64,000 nucleotides of DNA, from contig NZ_NIXK01000005.1 in NCBI RefSeq assembly GCF_002763455.1, forward strand, positions 286,321-350,320. The letters are read 5' to 3'. The notes beneath the pieces are model-generated. The model had not been told where the DNA came from and made no database searches. It was given only the letters and a program-made list of their open reading frames with translations. The position numbers and the translations under genes were made by a program. Shown here piece by piece: positions 9,390 through 21,099 of this stretch. The stretch is from Lentibacillus sediminis. GTDB taxonomy: Bacteria; Bacillota; Bacilli; Bacillales; Amphibacillaceae. How positions within the stretch are numbered: the stretch's first letter is position 1; each line of letters begins with the position of its first letter.

Positions 9390-10175
9390 TTAATATTTAT
9401 ACGATTGCCCGCCATCAATTGGAATAACGGCAGCGTTGATGAATCCGGATTCATCGGATAACAGGAAGGAGACGAGATTGCCAACTTCCTCAGGCTTTCC
9501 AAAACGTTTCATTGGATTCGTACTGACGAAATCTTTTCCTGCTTCTTCCCAATTATCTTCTCCGCCAAGTTGTTTTAATGAGGCTTCAACCATCGGTGTC
9601 ATGATCGCACCAGGCGCAATCGCTTTGATGCTAATGCCATATTGTCCGTACTCGACCCCGGAATTTCTAGTCAGTCCGACAACCCCATGCTTACTGGCGG
9701 CATATCCTGATTGATTGCCGACACCGCGGATTCCGCCGACAGATGCTGTATTGACAACCGAGCCAGATCCTTGTTTTTTCATGACCTCCAGGACATATTT
9801 CATCCCGTAGAACACGCCGTTCAGGTTGATATTGACTACCTTTTGGAATTCGTCGCTGCCATAGTCCTCGGTGAGATTTTGCTTTCCTTCAATCCCGGCA
9901 TTGTTGAAAAAGCCATCGATTCTGTCATATGTTTGAACCGTCTGATCGACATAGTTTTTAACCGCTTCTTCATTAGATACATCAGCTGTGAGCAATAATA
10001 CTTCAGCTTCGGGAACTGTATCCTGTACCTTTTTCTTTGTCTCTTCCAGACCTTGTTCATTCAGGTCAACCAGGGCTAATTTTGCCCCTTCTTTCGCTGC
10101 CTGCAGTGCAGCAGCCTGTCCCAAACCGGAACCGCCGCCTGTAATTAAAACCACTTTATTGTCTAATCTTCCCAT
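9390..10175 (-). CDS. SDR family oxidoreductase
   Basis: 261 residues. TGGGSGLG at 12-19, NNAG at 92-95, Ser145, Tyr158 and Lys162 (YAASK) form the classical SDR set; Asp37 after beta-2 suggests NAD(H), which is inference. ATG is preceded by CTGGAGGTC. It resembles 3-oxoacyl-ACP reductase or glucose dehydrogenase-type SDRs, substrate unknown. It is read in the same direction as the TetR gene upstream, but a strong bidirectional terminator lies between them. Confidence 0.88.
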   Translation of the reverse strand: MGRLDNKVVLITGGGSGLGQAAALQAAKEGAKLALVDLNEQGLEETKKKVQDTVPEAEVLLLTADVSNEEAVKNYVDQTVQTYDRIDGFFNNAGIEGKQNLTEDYGSDEFQKVVNINLNGVFYGMKYVLEVMKKQGSGSVVNTASVGGIRGVGNQSGYAASKHGVVGLTRNSGVEYGQYGISIKAIAPGAIMTPMVEASLKQLGGEDNWEEAGKDFVSTNPMKRFGKPEEVGNLVSFLLSDESGFINAAVIPIDGGQSYKY

Positions 10176-10314
10176 ATTGAATGACCTCCAGTGTTGTAGT
10201 TTGGTAAATTATCCTTAATTAAAATATATTTAATTGGGATAATATAAATTAATTATAAACCTTCTTTTAAGTATTATTCAAGGAATCTGCTTTTATCATT
10301 TACGTTTTATAAAT

Positions 10315-10357
10315 AAAAAACCCATTTTGAAAAGATTTTTTTCAAAATGGGTTTTTT
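10315..10357. terminator. Bidirectional intrinsic terminator
   Basis: A perfect 13-bp stem (CCCATTTTGAAAA / TTTTCAAAATGGG) is flanked by six A on the left and seven T on the right. On the minus strand it ends the TetR gene before the SDR. Confidence 0.85.
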
Positions 10358-10360
10358 TCC

Positions 10361-10939
10361 TTAAACCTGTTCGCTATTATTCCCAAGCTCAATCCCGGAC
10401 ATGATAAAAGGAACCGCTGATTTGATAAATTCCTCCGGCGGTACTTCCTTGCCATTTCTGCTCCATTCCACAGAAGCTCCGTAAATTCCCCAGCTTAATA
10501 GGACAGCCATAACCTTTAGAGCTTGCTTTTCATCACTTGAACGTTGTTTTAGCAACATTTCATAAAAGATGAATTCCAGCTGTTCCCTAATAATCCTGGC
10601 AATGGTATCTTCGTATCCTCTGTGACAGCGGTTAGATAATGATTTTTGAAAATTTGTGACCGCCAGGAAGATGCTGGCCAGTGTTTCTTCATTTAATTCG
10701 TTATTTCGATAGTAATCACAATCTAAATTAACCAACAATACTTCGGATAAAGCCTTATCCAATAAGTCATATATATCTTCAAAATGATAGTAAAACGTGG
10801 CGCGATTAATCATCGCTTCGCTCGTAATATCCTTAATGGTAATATCCTTGAACTCTTTCTTTCCGGATAGTTCAATAAAGGAATCCATGATTAGTCTGCG
10901 TGTGCGTATAATTCTGGGATCCGTCTTTGTCTGAGCCAC
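10361..10939 (-). CDS. TetR/AcrR family transcriptional regulator
   Basis: 192 residues. The N-terminal helix-turn-helix reads ITIKDITSEAMINRATFYYHF (about 33-53), the TetR signature; the C-terminal half is the ligand domain of the TetR_C group with LLSWGIYGASVEWSRNG. It is divergently oriented to the DsbA-like gene, and the 140-base space between them holds a 16-base palindrome that is a natural operator candidate. It probably controls itself and the neighbouring redox genes; the ligand is unknown. Confidence 0.9.
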   Translation of the reverse strand: MAQTKTDPRIIRTRRLIMDSFIELSGKKEFKDITIKDITSEAMINRATFYYHFEDIYDLLDKALSEVLLVNLDCDYYRNNELNEETLASIFLAVTNFQKSLSNRCHRGYEDTIARIIREQLEFIFYEMLLKQRSSDEKQALKVMAVLLSWGIYGASVEWSRNGKEVPPEEFIKSAVPFIMSGIELGNNSEQV

Positions 10940-10977
10940 TCAAAACCCCTCCCACTTTTTAAACAGTTTCTCCAATA

Positions 10978-10993
10978 TGTTGTATAAACAACA
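10978..10993. promoter_or_regulatory. Palindromic operator candidate
   Basis: TGTTGTATAAACAACA is a perfect 6-4-6 inverted repeat, 39 bases upstream of the TetR start and 89 bases upstream of the divergent DsbA-like gene. It is the only clear dyad in this intergenic space. Confidence 0.5.
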
Positions 10994-11081
10994 AATCCAA
11001 TCAACTATTGGTGTTCGTGTTCTTAATTATGGACTACAATTCAATTATAAAGCAAATAGTTGAAAGCGAGAGGTGAAAAAA

Positions 11082-12011
11082 TTGGCAAATAATAATAACT
11101 TGATTTGTGATGCAGCAACAGGTGTATGCGGTGTAGCTGGTGAGGAAGAAATGGAGGTGATTGATTTGAATCAGCCAAAGAAAACCATTGACGTGTATTA
11201 TGTAACGGATCCGATTTGCTCTCACTGTTGGGCACTCGAACCAGTTCTTCGCCGTTTCACAGAACAGTACGGTGATTATTTCAACTTTCATACGGTGATG
11301 GGAGGCTTACTGGAAAAATGGCATGACGGTCCAATCGACCCTGCAAACGGGATTCATAAGCCAGCGGACGTTGCCGGTCACTGGAGAGAAGTAGGAGAAC
11401 ACTCCAGAATGCCAATTGACGGGAGCTTAATGATTGATAATCCGGTTCAATCCTCCTTCCCGCCTTCCCGTGTATTTAAGGTGATTCAAAAAAATCATAA
11501 TGAAAGATTAGCATTCGAATATTTGCGCCGCGCAAGAGAAGCGCTGTTCGCATTTAATCAAAATATCTCAGATAAATCCGTGATGATTGACATCGTAAAT
11601 GGACTTGGGCTTGATGGAGAAGCAATTGTAAATGAAGCGGAACAGCCAATCGGACAGCAATTATTGGACGAAGATTTCGGTCTTGCAGGACGTTTGGGCG
11701 CCGGAGGGTTCCCTGCCATCATCATGGTGAATGAGGAAAATAAAGGGGTAAAAATTGTTGGCGGCCGTCCGTTTGAATACTATGTCGACGGATTAAAGCA
11801 AGTTCTGAACACAGAAGAACTAGAGCCCAAACAACAACCGTCCCTTTCCAGTTTACTTGAAAAAGAAAAACTTCTATTTTCCAAAGAAATTGAAGGAATG
11901 TACGATGTGGAACAATCAGATGTTACCTCTTTTGTTGAAAAAGAACTCTTAGCCGATCAATATCAAGTGAAAGAAATCCTGGGAGAGTACTACTTTACAG
12001 TAACTAAATAA
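11082..12011 (+). CDS. DsbA family (FrnE-like) thioredoxin-fold protein
   Basis: About 309 residues. The redox motif CSHC lies at C46-C49 within YVTDPICSHCWALEP; an N-terminal CDAATGVC motif adds two cysteines (C9, C16). The cis-Pro-like GGFPAIIM segment is near 200. The family covers FrnE-type oxidoreductases and the ClpXP adaptor SpxH; the long helical C-terminal tail is compatible with either. No signal peptide is seen, so the protein is cytosolic. TTG 11082 has AGAGG eight bases upstream; GTG 11073 is too close to that site. It is divergent from a TetR gene. Confidence 0.85.
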   Translation: MANNNNLICDAATGVCGVAGEEEMEVIDLNQPKKTIDVYYVTDPICSHCWALEPVLRRFTEQYGDYFNFHTVMGGLLEKWHDGPIDPANGIHKPADVAGHWREVGEHSRMPIDGSLMIDNPVQSSFPPSRVFKVIQKNHNERLAFEYLRRAREALFAFNQNISDKSVMIDIVNGLGLDGEAIVNEAEQPIGQQLLDEDFGLAGRLGAGGFPAIIMVNEENKGVKIVGGRPFEYYVDGLKQVLNTEELEPKQQPSLSSLLEKEKLLFSKEIEGMYDVEQSDVTSFVEKELLADQYQVKEILGEYYFTVTK

Positions 12012-12020
12012 ACAAAACCC

Positions 12021-12051
12021 AAAAAAACCCTCTACTCCCGCGAGTAGAGGG
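12021..12051 (-). terminator. Intrinsic terminator of the NCS1 permease gene
   Basis: A perfect 10-bp stem (CCCTCTACTC / GAGTAGAGGG) with a four-base loop is followed on the minus strand by seven T. It starts eight bases past the permease stop. Confidence 0.85.
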
Positions 12052-12058
12052 CCAAACT

Positions 12059-13459
12059 TTATGCAATATAATCCTGCTTATCAACATCAGGGTTTTCTGC
12101 TTTAATATAAAACTTACCTTTTGTAGCGATAGCCAGGATGACGGTGAGGATCACTGCAAGCAGCGCGGCAAAGAATGCGGCGGTGCTTTGCAGAAATGTA
12201 CCCATATATCCCAGTGCCGCAATGGTTCCAAGTCCGCTTGCGATCAATAAGGATGCAACACCAACAGGGTTCCATTTGTGCAGGTTTTCCTGTCTGGCTT
12301 CATAATAGCCCGGACCGATCTTCAGGATTCGCTTGACGAAGACTGCATCGGTTACGAGAACTGCAGCCCATGTCATCAGAAATACCCCTTGGAAGGTCAT
12401 TGCCGTTCCCAGGTGGTTGACGATCCCGCCAAGCATTAAGACAATTGCTGCTATCCCTGTAATAACCACCCAGAAACGTCTGCCTGGTGTAAATTTAAAG
12501 ACGTTTTCAAAGAAGCTGGACAGGGAAAGCGAACCACTGTAGATATTGGTAATATTAATTCGTACCTGGGTGATCATGGTAAATAAAACACCAAAGATAC
12601 CTAACAGCATGACGATGTACACGCCAGGGTTTGGTTCTCCCAAACGGACACCGAACCAGATGCCAAGGCCGCCCATTACGCCAAAACAGAAGATCTGCGG
12701 GATAAAGCCAATGGCAAAAATACCAAATTTCGTATCTTTGGGTTTAAGAAAGCGTGCATAATCGGAAGCGAGCAGCGGTGTCAGGCCCATGATGCCGTGC
12801 TGCATCCCGATACAAAGCAATAATGCCGTGCCGCCTACTTGAACCCCTTCCGGCATATACGTCCAGAAGCTGCCATCGTAAAGGGAAGGCGTCATTGCTG
12901 CCGCTACAATTGCTGCAATTAAAAAGACGCCGAACAAAGGCAGCGACCATTTCTGCAGTTTATCCAGCTGCTTGATTCCAAACCAGTTTAACGGAATCAC
13001 GAGTGTTCCAAAGAAGACAATTAATGCCCACTGCGGGATTGCAGGGAAGAATTCGTGGACGGCAGAGACTAATATCATGCCTTCCAGCGCACAATACATA
13101 ATAAAATTCGTGGCATAAATAAATGAGGTTAGAGAAGCTCCAATGTAGCCGAAACCACCGCCGCGGGACAATAAATTTACGTTCATCCCCGATTTTGCAG
13201 ATAGATAGGCAATGAAAGTACCCAATATACCGGCGACAACAATTGCGTATATGGCAGATATAATCGCGTTCATTGCGCCAAACTGCAGTGCCATCACACT
13301 GCCCATTTGGAAATAGAAAATTGCTGTTGCAATACCGAATGTGATATTGGTAATACTTAACCAGCCCATGTTCCTTTGCGCGCGGGGCACCCTGTCCAGT
13401 GAATAGTCATCGCCTGATGCGTTGTTATTTGTGTGTTCAGCATTTTGATAAGATGCCAT
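12059..13459 (-). CDS. NCS1 family purine/cytosine permease-like transporter
   Basis: 466 residues with about 12 hydrophobic segments. The N-terminal DYSLDRVPRAQRNMGWLS, the SRGGGFGYIGASLTSFIYATNF and the later YSGSLSLSSFF segments are typical of nucleobase:cation symporter-1 proteins (CodB/PucI-like). The substrate (cytosine, purine, allantoin or thiamine precursor) cannot be decided. No catabolic gene lies nearby. ATG is preceded by AAGGAG. It is the last gene of the accessory cassette before abrB, from which it is separated by about 230 bases. Confidence 0.88.
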   Translation of the reverse strand: MASYQNAEHTNNNASGDDYSLDRVPRAQRNMGWLSITNITFGIATAIFYFQMGSVMALQFGAMNAIISAIYAIVVAGILGTFIAYLSAKSGMNVNLLSRGGGFGYIGASLTSFIYATNFIMYCALEGMILVSAVHEFFPAIPQWALIVFFGTLVIPLNWFGIKQLDKLQKWSLPLFGVFLIAAIVAAAMTPSLYDGSFWTYMPEGVQVGGTALLLCIGMQHGIMGLTPLLASDYARFLKPKDTKFGIFAIGFIPQIFCFGVMGGLGIWFGVRLGEPNPGVYIVMLLGIFGVLFTMITQVRINITNIYSGSLSLSSFFENVFKFTPGRRFWVVITGIAAIVLMLGGIVNHLGTAMTFQGVFLMTWAAVLVTDAVFVKRILKIGPGYYEARQENLHKWNPVGVASLLIASGLGTIAALGYMGTFLQSTAAFFAALLAVILTVILAIATKGKFYIKAENPDVDKQDYIA

Positions 13460-13548
13460 ACTATCAACTCCTTATCTTGTTTGGTATTTCACATGAAGGC
13501 GCAACTCACCCAATGTATCATTTAGATAAGAAAGAAACAAGCCCTGGT

Positions 13549-13609
13549 ATGGCGCGAATTTTGGGGGAGATTGGTGAAATACTCCGGAAATCTGTGGAAT
13601 ACTTCGTTT
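13549..13609. repeat. Degenerate 20/21-bp repeat, three units
   Basis: Units begin at 13549, 13570 and 13590; the last two share (T/G)TGGAATACT-type words (TGAAATACTCCG and TGGAATACTTCG) exactly 20 bases apart. The first unit is only loosely similar. It may be a decayed member of the arrays listed elsewhere in this window. Confidence 0.3.
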
Positions 13610-13661
13610 ATCTAAGTAATTGTTGGTGATATCTTCTGATTCGTTGTTGTTAAAATTCTTA

Positions 13662-13694
13662 TTGAAAAACAAAAACGCCCGAAATGAGCGTTTA
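13662..13694 (-). terminator. Intrinsic terminator of abrB
   Basis: AAACGC / GCGTTT stem overlapping the abrB stop codon, followed on the minus strand by a T-rich run. Confidence 0.55.
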
Positions 13695-13973
13695 GTCTTG
13701 TTTCAACCGCATCTGCATCTCCTCCATCAGCTTCCTGGCGCCATCCGGGCTGAGTACGAGCTTCCCGTCCGCGAATGCAACATTGCCTGGGGAGGTTTTC
13801 CCGGTCAGGTGGCATGTCATACTTGGTGTATATTTCTTCAAAACGATTCGATCTTCCTCCACATAAATCTCTATCGAATCTTTTTCGTGGATATCCAGGT
13901 GGCGGCGCAACTCAATTGGAATGACGACACGCCCCAGCTCATCCACTTTACGCACAATCCCCGTTGATTTCAT
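13692..13973 (-). CDS. abrB: Transition-state regulator AbrB
   Basis: 93 residues. The N-terminal swapped-hairpin DNA-binding domain (MKSTGIVRKVDELGRVVIPIE...) is near-identical to B. subtilis AbrB, followed by the C-terminal tetramerisation region ending in MEEMQMRLKQD. It represses many post-exponential genes and is itself repressed by Spo0A-P. In B. subtilis abrB follows rsmI directly on the opposite strand; that orientation relative to metG is kept here. A TTGACA-17-TTAAAT promoter lies about 75-100 bases upstream. Confidence 0.95.
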   Translation of the reverse strand: MKSTGIVRKVDELGRVVIPIELRRHLDIHEKDSIEIYVEEDRIVLKKYTPSMTCHLTGKTSPGNVAFADGKLVLSPDGARKLMEEMQMRLKQD

Positions 13974-14046
13974 CTGTCTTTCTCCCCTTCTCTCCCGCAG
14001 GAAAGCAGTGCTCTCCTGTTTAATTAATTGAAAATATTCTAAATTA

Positions 14047-14075
14047 ATTTAAGCAATAAACCCATTTAATGTCAA
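14047..14075 (-). promoter_or_regulatory. abrB promoter candidate
   Basis: On the minus strand TTGACA (14075-14070), 17 bases, then TTAAAT (14052-14047). The -35 is perfect and the -10 moderate. Confidence 0.45.
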
Positions 14076-14133
14076 CTGATACGTGCGAAATTTGCGATAA
14101 ATTGTTTGACTTCTAAAAAATTGGCAAGACTAG

Positions 14134-16206
<2,073 letters not shown>

Positions 16207-16215
16207 TAAATGTTG

Positions 16216-16256
16216 AAAAGGCCGCCCGCTTCTGGAAGGGTCGGCCTTTTCTTGTG
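16216..16256 (+). terminator. Intrinsic terminator of metG
   Basis: AAAAGGCCG / CGGCCTTTT stem with a further pairing inside, ending in TTTTCTTGT. Confidence 0.75.
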
Positions 16257-16308
16257 TTTAGGCTGTTTTCAAAAAATGTTGTTTTTCATCATAATACCTA
16301 TAAACTCT

Positions 16309-16663
16309 GACCTAACTACTGCCGCTGCAGAAATACCCCTCGCTTTCCGCGGGAGCTGGTGAGCCTCCTCGCGCTGTCGCGCTGTGGGGTCTCACCTATG
16401 CTTACCATCCCGCAGGAGTCTCGGGGTATTTCCTCCGCTAGCATTGTGCTTTTAAATTCAAGCGACAGCTACTCATTAAACTACTTTGTTGATGGTTGAT
16501 CTTAGCTGTGGGCAGTCGACTCCTGCGGGAAGAAAAGCCTAGGCTAGACCCCGCCGTGCTCTTCTCACAAGGGGGCTTGCCAGCTTCCCGCGGAAAGCGG
16601 ATGCCCGCAGCGGAAATCAACGATCACTTTGTAACAAAAATTATCTCAACGATAGTTTAGGTC
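16309..16663. repeat. Composite palindromic element, copy 1
   Basis: Module A (16321-16440) runs from GCAGAAATACCCC to GGGGTATTTCCTCCGC; a 69-base spacer follows; module B (16510-16616) runs from GGGCAGTCGACTCCTGCGGG to CCCGCGGAAAGCGGATGCCC. Both modules are imperfect palindromes. Outer arms GACCTAACTA (16309) and TAGTTTAGGTC (16653-16663) are also inverted. Related copies occur at 25391-25762 (inverted) and 58396-58646. No frame inside is coding. Confidence 0.8.
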
Positions 16664-16739
16664 GCAGTTTCCATCAACTCTGAAATAAATAAGCAACAAA
16701 AATTACGGAAAAGCCTATGTTTAAAAAAGGAGGAATTGC

Positions 16740-17519
16740 ATGCTGTTTGATACACATGTCCATTTAAATGCCGATCAATTTTTAGAGGACAGGGAAGAAA
16801 CGATTGAGCGGGCATTTGATACCGGAGTAAAGCACATGGTGGTCGTCGGATTTGACCGGAAAACCATTCCTCTCGCCATCGAAATTGCCGAGCAGCACGA
16901 GACGATATACGCAGCAGTCGGCTGGCATCCCGTTGACGCAATTGACATGACGGATGAAGATCTTAACTGGATTGAAGAGCTGACGAGTCATCCAAAGGTT
17001 GTTGCTATCGGCGAGATGGGGCTGGATTACCACTGGGATAAGTCGCCGAAAGATGTGCAAAAAGATGTGTTCCGCAAGCAAATCCGGCTGGCGAAAAAGC
17101 TGCAGATGCCGATCATTATCCATAACCGTGAAGCTACCGCCGATATCATTGAAGTGCTTCAAGAGGAAGATGCCAAAGAGGTCGGCGGCATTATGCATTG
17201 CTACAATGATTCTGTGGATTATCTGCAGGCCTGTCTGGAGATGAATTTTTACATTTCGCTTGGCGGGCCGGTCACATTCAAAAATGCCACTATGCCGAAA
17301 GAAGTTGCTGCGCAAGTACCGCTGGATCGGCTGCTGATCGAAACCGACGCTCCCTTTCTGGCGCCGCATCCCAACAGGGGCAAGCGGAATGAGCCTGCTT
17401 ATGTAAAACTTGTGGCGGAAAAAATTGCCGGGCTCAGGGGCACGACTTTGGAAGAAATCGGTGAAATAACCACTAAAAATGCGATGCGGTTTTTTGGCAT
17501 ACAAGCAGAGGATTTGTAA
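16740..17519 (+). CDS. tatD: TatD family metal-dependent hydrolase YabD
   Basis: 259 residues, TIM-barrel amidohydrolase. Metal ligands are visible in THVHLNAD (H6, H8), GEMGLDY (Glu about 92), IIHNRE (His about 128), GIMHCYN (His about 153) and LIETDAPFLAP (Asp about 204). TatD proteins are DNA 3'-5' exonucleases or deoxyribonucleases. ATG 16740 is preceded by AAAGGAGGAATT. The order metG-tatD-yabE is conserved; here the repeat element separates it from metG. Confidence 0.95.
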   Translation: MLFDTHVHLNADQFLEDREETIERAFDTGVKHMVVVGFDRKTIPLAIEIAEQHETIYAAVGWHPVDAIDMTDEDLNWIEELTSHPKVVAIGEMGLDYHWDKSPKDVQKDVFRKQIRLAKKLQMPIIIHNREATADIIEVLQEEDAKEVGGIMHCYNDSVDYLQACLEMNFYISLGGPVTFKNATMPKEVAAQVPLDRLLIETDAPFLAPHPNRGKRNEPAYVKLVAEKIAGLRGTTLEEIGEITTKNAMRFFGIQAEDL

Positions 17520-17560
17520 ATCGGTGTAACGAATAAGCAACATATCTTGTGGATATCTGT

Positions 17561-17596
17561 CAGGCCGGCTGTTCTCCGGTCTGGCATTTATTTTTT
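17561..17596 (+). terminator. Intrinsic terminator of tatD
   Basis: CAGGCCGG / CCGGTCTG stem with seven-base loop, followed by a T-rich tail. Confidence 0.65.
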
Positions 17597-17706
17597 ATCC
17601 CGAGAAAAAAGCCAGGCATGACAAGGGTTCATGGCTGCTTTCGTCAGACTTCGCAGCGGCTTGGCGGTTGTAAAATGATTGTAACCTAATCGTAAACGGA
17701 ATTGCT

Positions 17707-17735
17707 TTGACTTAGCATATATCTGTCTATATACT
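17707..17735 (+). promoter_or_regulatory. yabE promoter candidate
   Basis: TTGACT and TATACT with a 17-base spacer, 28 bases before the yabE start. A TGTAAC further upstream (about 17681) could belong to an ECF promoter but I see no convincing -10 for it. Confidence 0.55.
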
Positions 17736-17762
17736 CGAGATTGTTGAGAAGGAGGCAGAAGC

Positions 17763-19061
17763 ATGCGAATTATTTCAAAGCTAATGCCGGCGTCGAAGCA
17801 GAAGCTGGTAGTTTCATGTATTGGTGTTTTGGCACTGATGGGTTTTTTAAGTTTTGTCCTATTTGAAGCAGCGAAAGCGGAAGTAGTTATTTCAGACAAC
17901 GGAGAAAAACAGACAGTGGAAACACACACAAATACGGTGGAAGAACTGCTTGCGGAAGTGGGAATTACTGTGGGCGAACATGATGCATTATCGCATAATG
18001 CAAGCACGCCTGTGGAAAATGGAATGGAAATAACGTACGAAACAGCAAAGCAGATTTATGTGACCGTCGACGGAGAAAAAGAGGAATACTTCACGACAAC
18101 AGATACGGTGAATGCTTTCCTGAAGGAGCATAACCTTTTCTTTTCCAGCAAGGATGTTATGTCACATGATCAGCAGACGCAAATAGAAGACGGACTACAT
18201 ATTGATGTTACGAAGGCGTTTCAGGTAACGATCAATGATGGTGGCAAAGAAAAGCAGGTCTGGGCTACCGGAGGCACGATCAAGGAGCTGCTGAAAGAGA
18301 AGAACATCAGCGTTGATGACCTGGATGAAGTAAAACCGAAGCTCGGCAAGGAGATTTCCAAAGACACGGAAGTCTCAATTGTCCGCATAGAAAAGGAAAC
18401 CGAGGAAGTAACCGAAACGGTGGCATTTGATACGGTAACAAGAAATGACAGCACCCTGACAAAAGGGGAAGAAAAAGTCATCTCCGAGGGTGATGAAGGA
18501 ACCATTGTTAAGAAATACGAAATCACCTATGAAAACGGAGAGGAAGTAGATCGCGAATTAATCAGTGAAGAAGTGACGGAAGAAAGCTCCAACCGCGTCG
18601 TGGCAGTCGGCACAAAAGAAATAGAGGAAGCGCCGAACCTGGTATCCCTTTCTGCTGAGGAGCCGAATGATGAGGATGCCGAAGAGAGCACCTCCACGGA
18701 AAGCAGCAGCTCATCGGATTCCTCCGGTGAAAGCAGTACCGCGACATCCGGCGGCAGCGAGCCATCCGGAGGCAAGACACTCACCATGACAGCGAGTGCA
18801 TATACGGCATCTTGTGCTGGGTGCTCGGGCTTTACGGCAACAGGAATTAATCTGAACGCCAATCCGAATATGAAAGTCATTGCCGTAGACCCAAGCGTTA
18901 TTCCGCTCGGCTCAACAGTTTGGGTGGAAGGCTATGGAACGGCAATCGCTGGCGATACCGGCGGGGCTATTGTCGGCAACCGCATCGACGTTCATGTGGC
19001 GACAAGAGATGAAGCCTACGCTTGGGGTAAAAAAACCGTTCAGGTTAAAATACTGGATTAA
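17763..19061 (+). CDS. yabE: YabE, cell-wall binding protein with DUF348, G5 and 3D domains
   Basis: 432 residues. An N-terminal signal anchor (about 15-40) is followed by three DUF348 repeats (about 40-200), a G5 domain (about 205-285), a Ser/Glu-rich linker (about 300-335) and a C-terminal 3D domain (MTASAYTAS...GTAIAGDTGGAI...DVHVAT) with the three conserved aspartates. This is the RpfB/YocH-like muralytic type, acting outside the membrane on peptidoglycan. ATG follows GAAGGAGGC. Its terminator and the structured repeat lie downstream. Confidence 0.93.
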   Translation: MRIISKLMPASKQKLVVSCIGVLALMGFLSFVLFEAAKAEVVISDNGEKQTVETHTNTVEELLAEVGITVGEHDALSHNASTPVENGMEITYETAKQIYVTVDGEKEEYFTTTDTVNAFLKEHNLFFSSKDVMSHDQQTQIEDGLHIDVTKAFQVTINDGGKEKQVWATGGTIKELLKEKNISVDDLDEVKPKLGKEISKDTEVSIVRIEKETEEVTETVAFDTVTRNDSTLTKGEEKVISEGDEGTIVKKYEITYENGEEVDRELISEEVTEESSNRVVAVGTKEIEEAPNLVSLSAEEPNDEDAEESTSTESSSSSDSSGESSTATSGGSEPSGGKTLTMTASAYTASCAGCSGFTATGINLNANPNMKVIAVDPSVIPLGSTVWVEGYGTAIAGDTGGAIVGNRIDVHVATRDEAYAWGKKTVQVKILD

Positions 19062-19065
19062 GAAC

Positions 19066-19330
19066 AAAAGCGGAAGCGCCCGTTTAGCGACGCATGGGCT
19101 GTGCCTGGCCATGCCAGGTGGATCAGCGTTGCCGCGCAAAGCGGCGAATTTAGCTGATCATTCCTACGGAGGAGATAAAGGAAACACGCCCCTTCATAGG
19201 GGTGTGCCGGCGTTGGCTGCAAAGGCCGTAATTAGCCGGCCTTCCTTTACCCGAGCCGATGTTGACTTATCGTACGGAGGTGAGGGAAGTCCACTAGTCG
19301 CTGGAGCTGGCCGGGACACCCCTAGCCTGG
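19066..19330. repeat. Highly structured intergenic repeat
   Basis: Starts AAAAGCGGAAGCGCCCG and ends CTGGAGCTGGCCGGGACA. Several perfect hairpins are nested: CTGGC-cat-GCCAG; GATCAGC around GCCGC/GCGGC; CACGCCCC/AGGGGTGTG; and a long-range AAAGGAA/TTCCTTT closing a GCCGGC pair. TAGCGAC at the left pairs with GTCGCT at the right, so the whole segment can fold as one multibranched structure. I recall similar dispersed elements in Bacillaceae genomes but cannot name a family. It is non-coding. Confidence 0.55.
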
Positions 19331-19378
19331 GTTATCCAGAGTACGTAATCACTTGCAATTCCTAAGTTATTAGAATAA

Positions 19379-19417
19379 ATGCTCCTGCCATGGTATGATG
19401 GGCAGGAGCATATTTTT
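19379..19417 (+). terminator. Intrinsic terminator before rnmV
   Basis: Perfect ATGCTCCTGCC / GGCAGGAGCAT stem followed by ATTTTT. Confidence 0.8.
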
Positions 19418-19453
19418 GTGCGGCTAAGTTTTTTTAAGAAAGAGGACTGCGGT

Positions 19454-20900
<1,447 letters not shown>

Positions 20901-20960
20901 AAAGAGCAGTGGCTTTTTTTAATTGAAAGGAATAGTTGGTGCGTGGTGTTGTTTTCATGC

Positions 20961-21002
20961 CAAAGTTCACAATCAAGGTACCAAAGTTCACATTTCCAAA
21001 GC
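20961..21002. repeat. Two-unit 21-bp direct repeat
   Basis: CAAAGTTCACA occurs at 20961 and 20982, exactly 21 bases apart, between rsmA and yabG. The word resembles the AAGTT(C/G) units of the larger arrays in this window. Confidence 0.45.
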
Positions 21003-21042
21003 ATGCCCGGGACTTCAAAGATACTCTCTTCGCTCGAATAGG

Positions 21043-21071
21043 CACAGGAAGAACCACCTTCTCATAGGCTA
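21043..21071 (+). promoter_or_regulatory. SigK-type promoter of yabG
   Basis: CAC (21043-21045), 17 bases, then CATAGGCTA (21063-21071) match the SigK pattern (AC ... CATANNNTA). It lies 29 bases before the yabG start; yabG is SigK-dependent in B. subtilis. Confidence 0.6.
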
Positions 21072-21099
21072 TAGAAGTGCAATCCTGCGAGGTGGAGAG

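Noticed and set aside
9244..9390. N-terminal extension of the YjbR-like protein (49 residues)
   Set aside because: The extension lacks a good ribosome site and similarity to the family, while ATG 9243 has a strong one.
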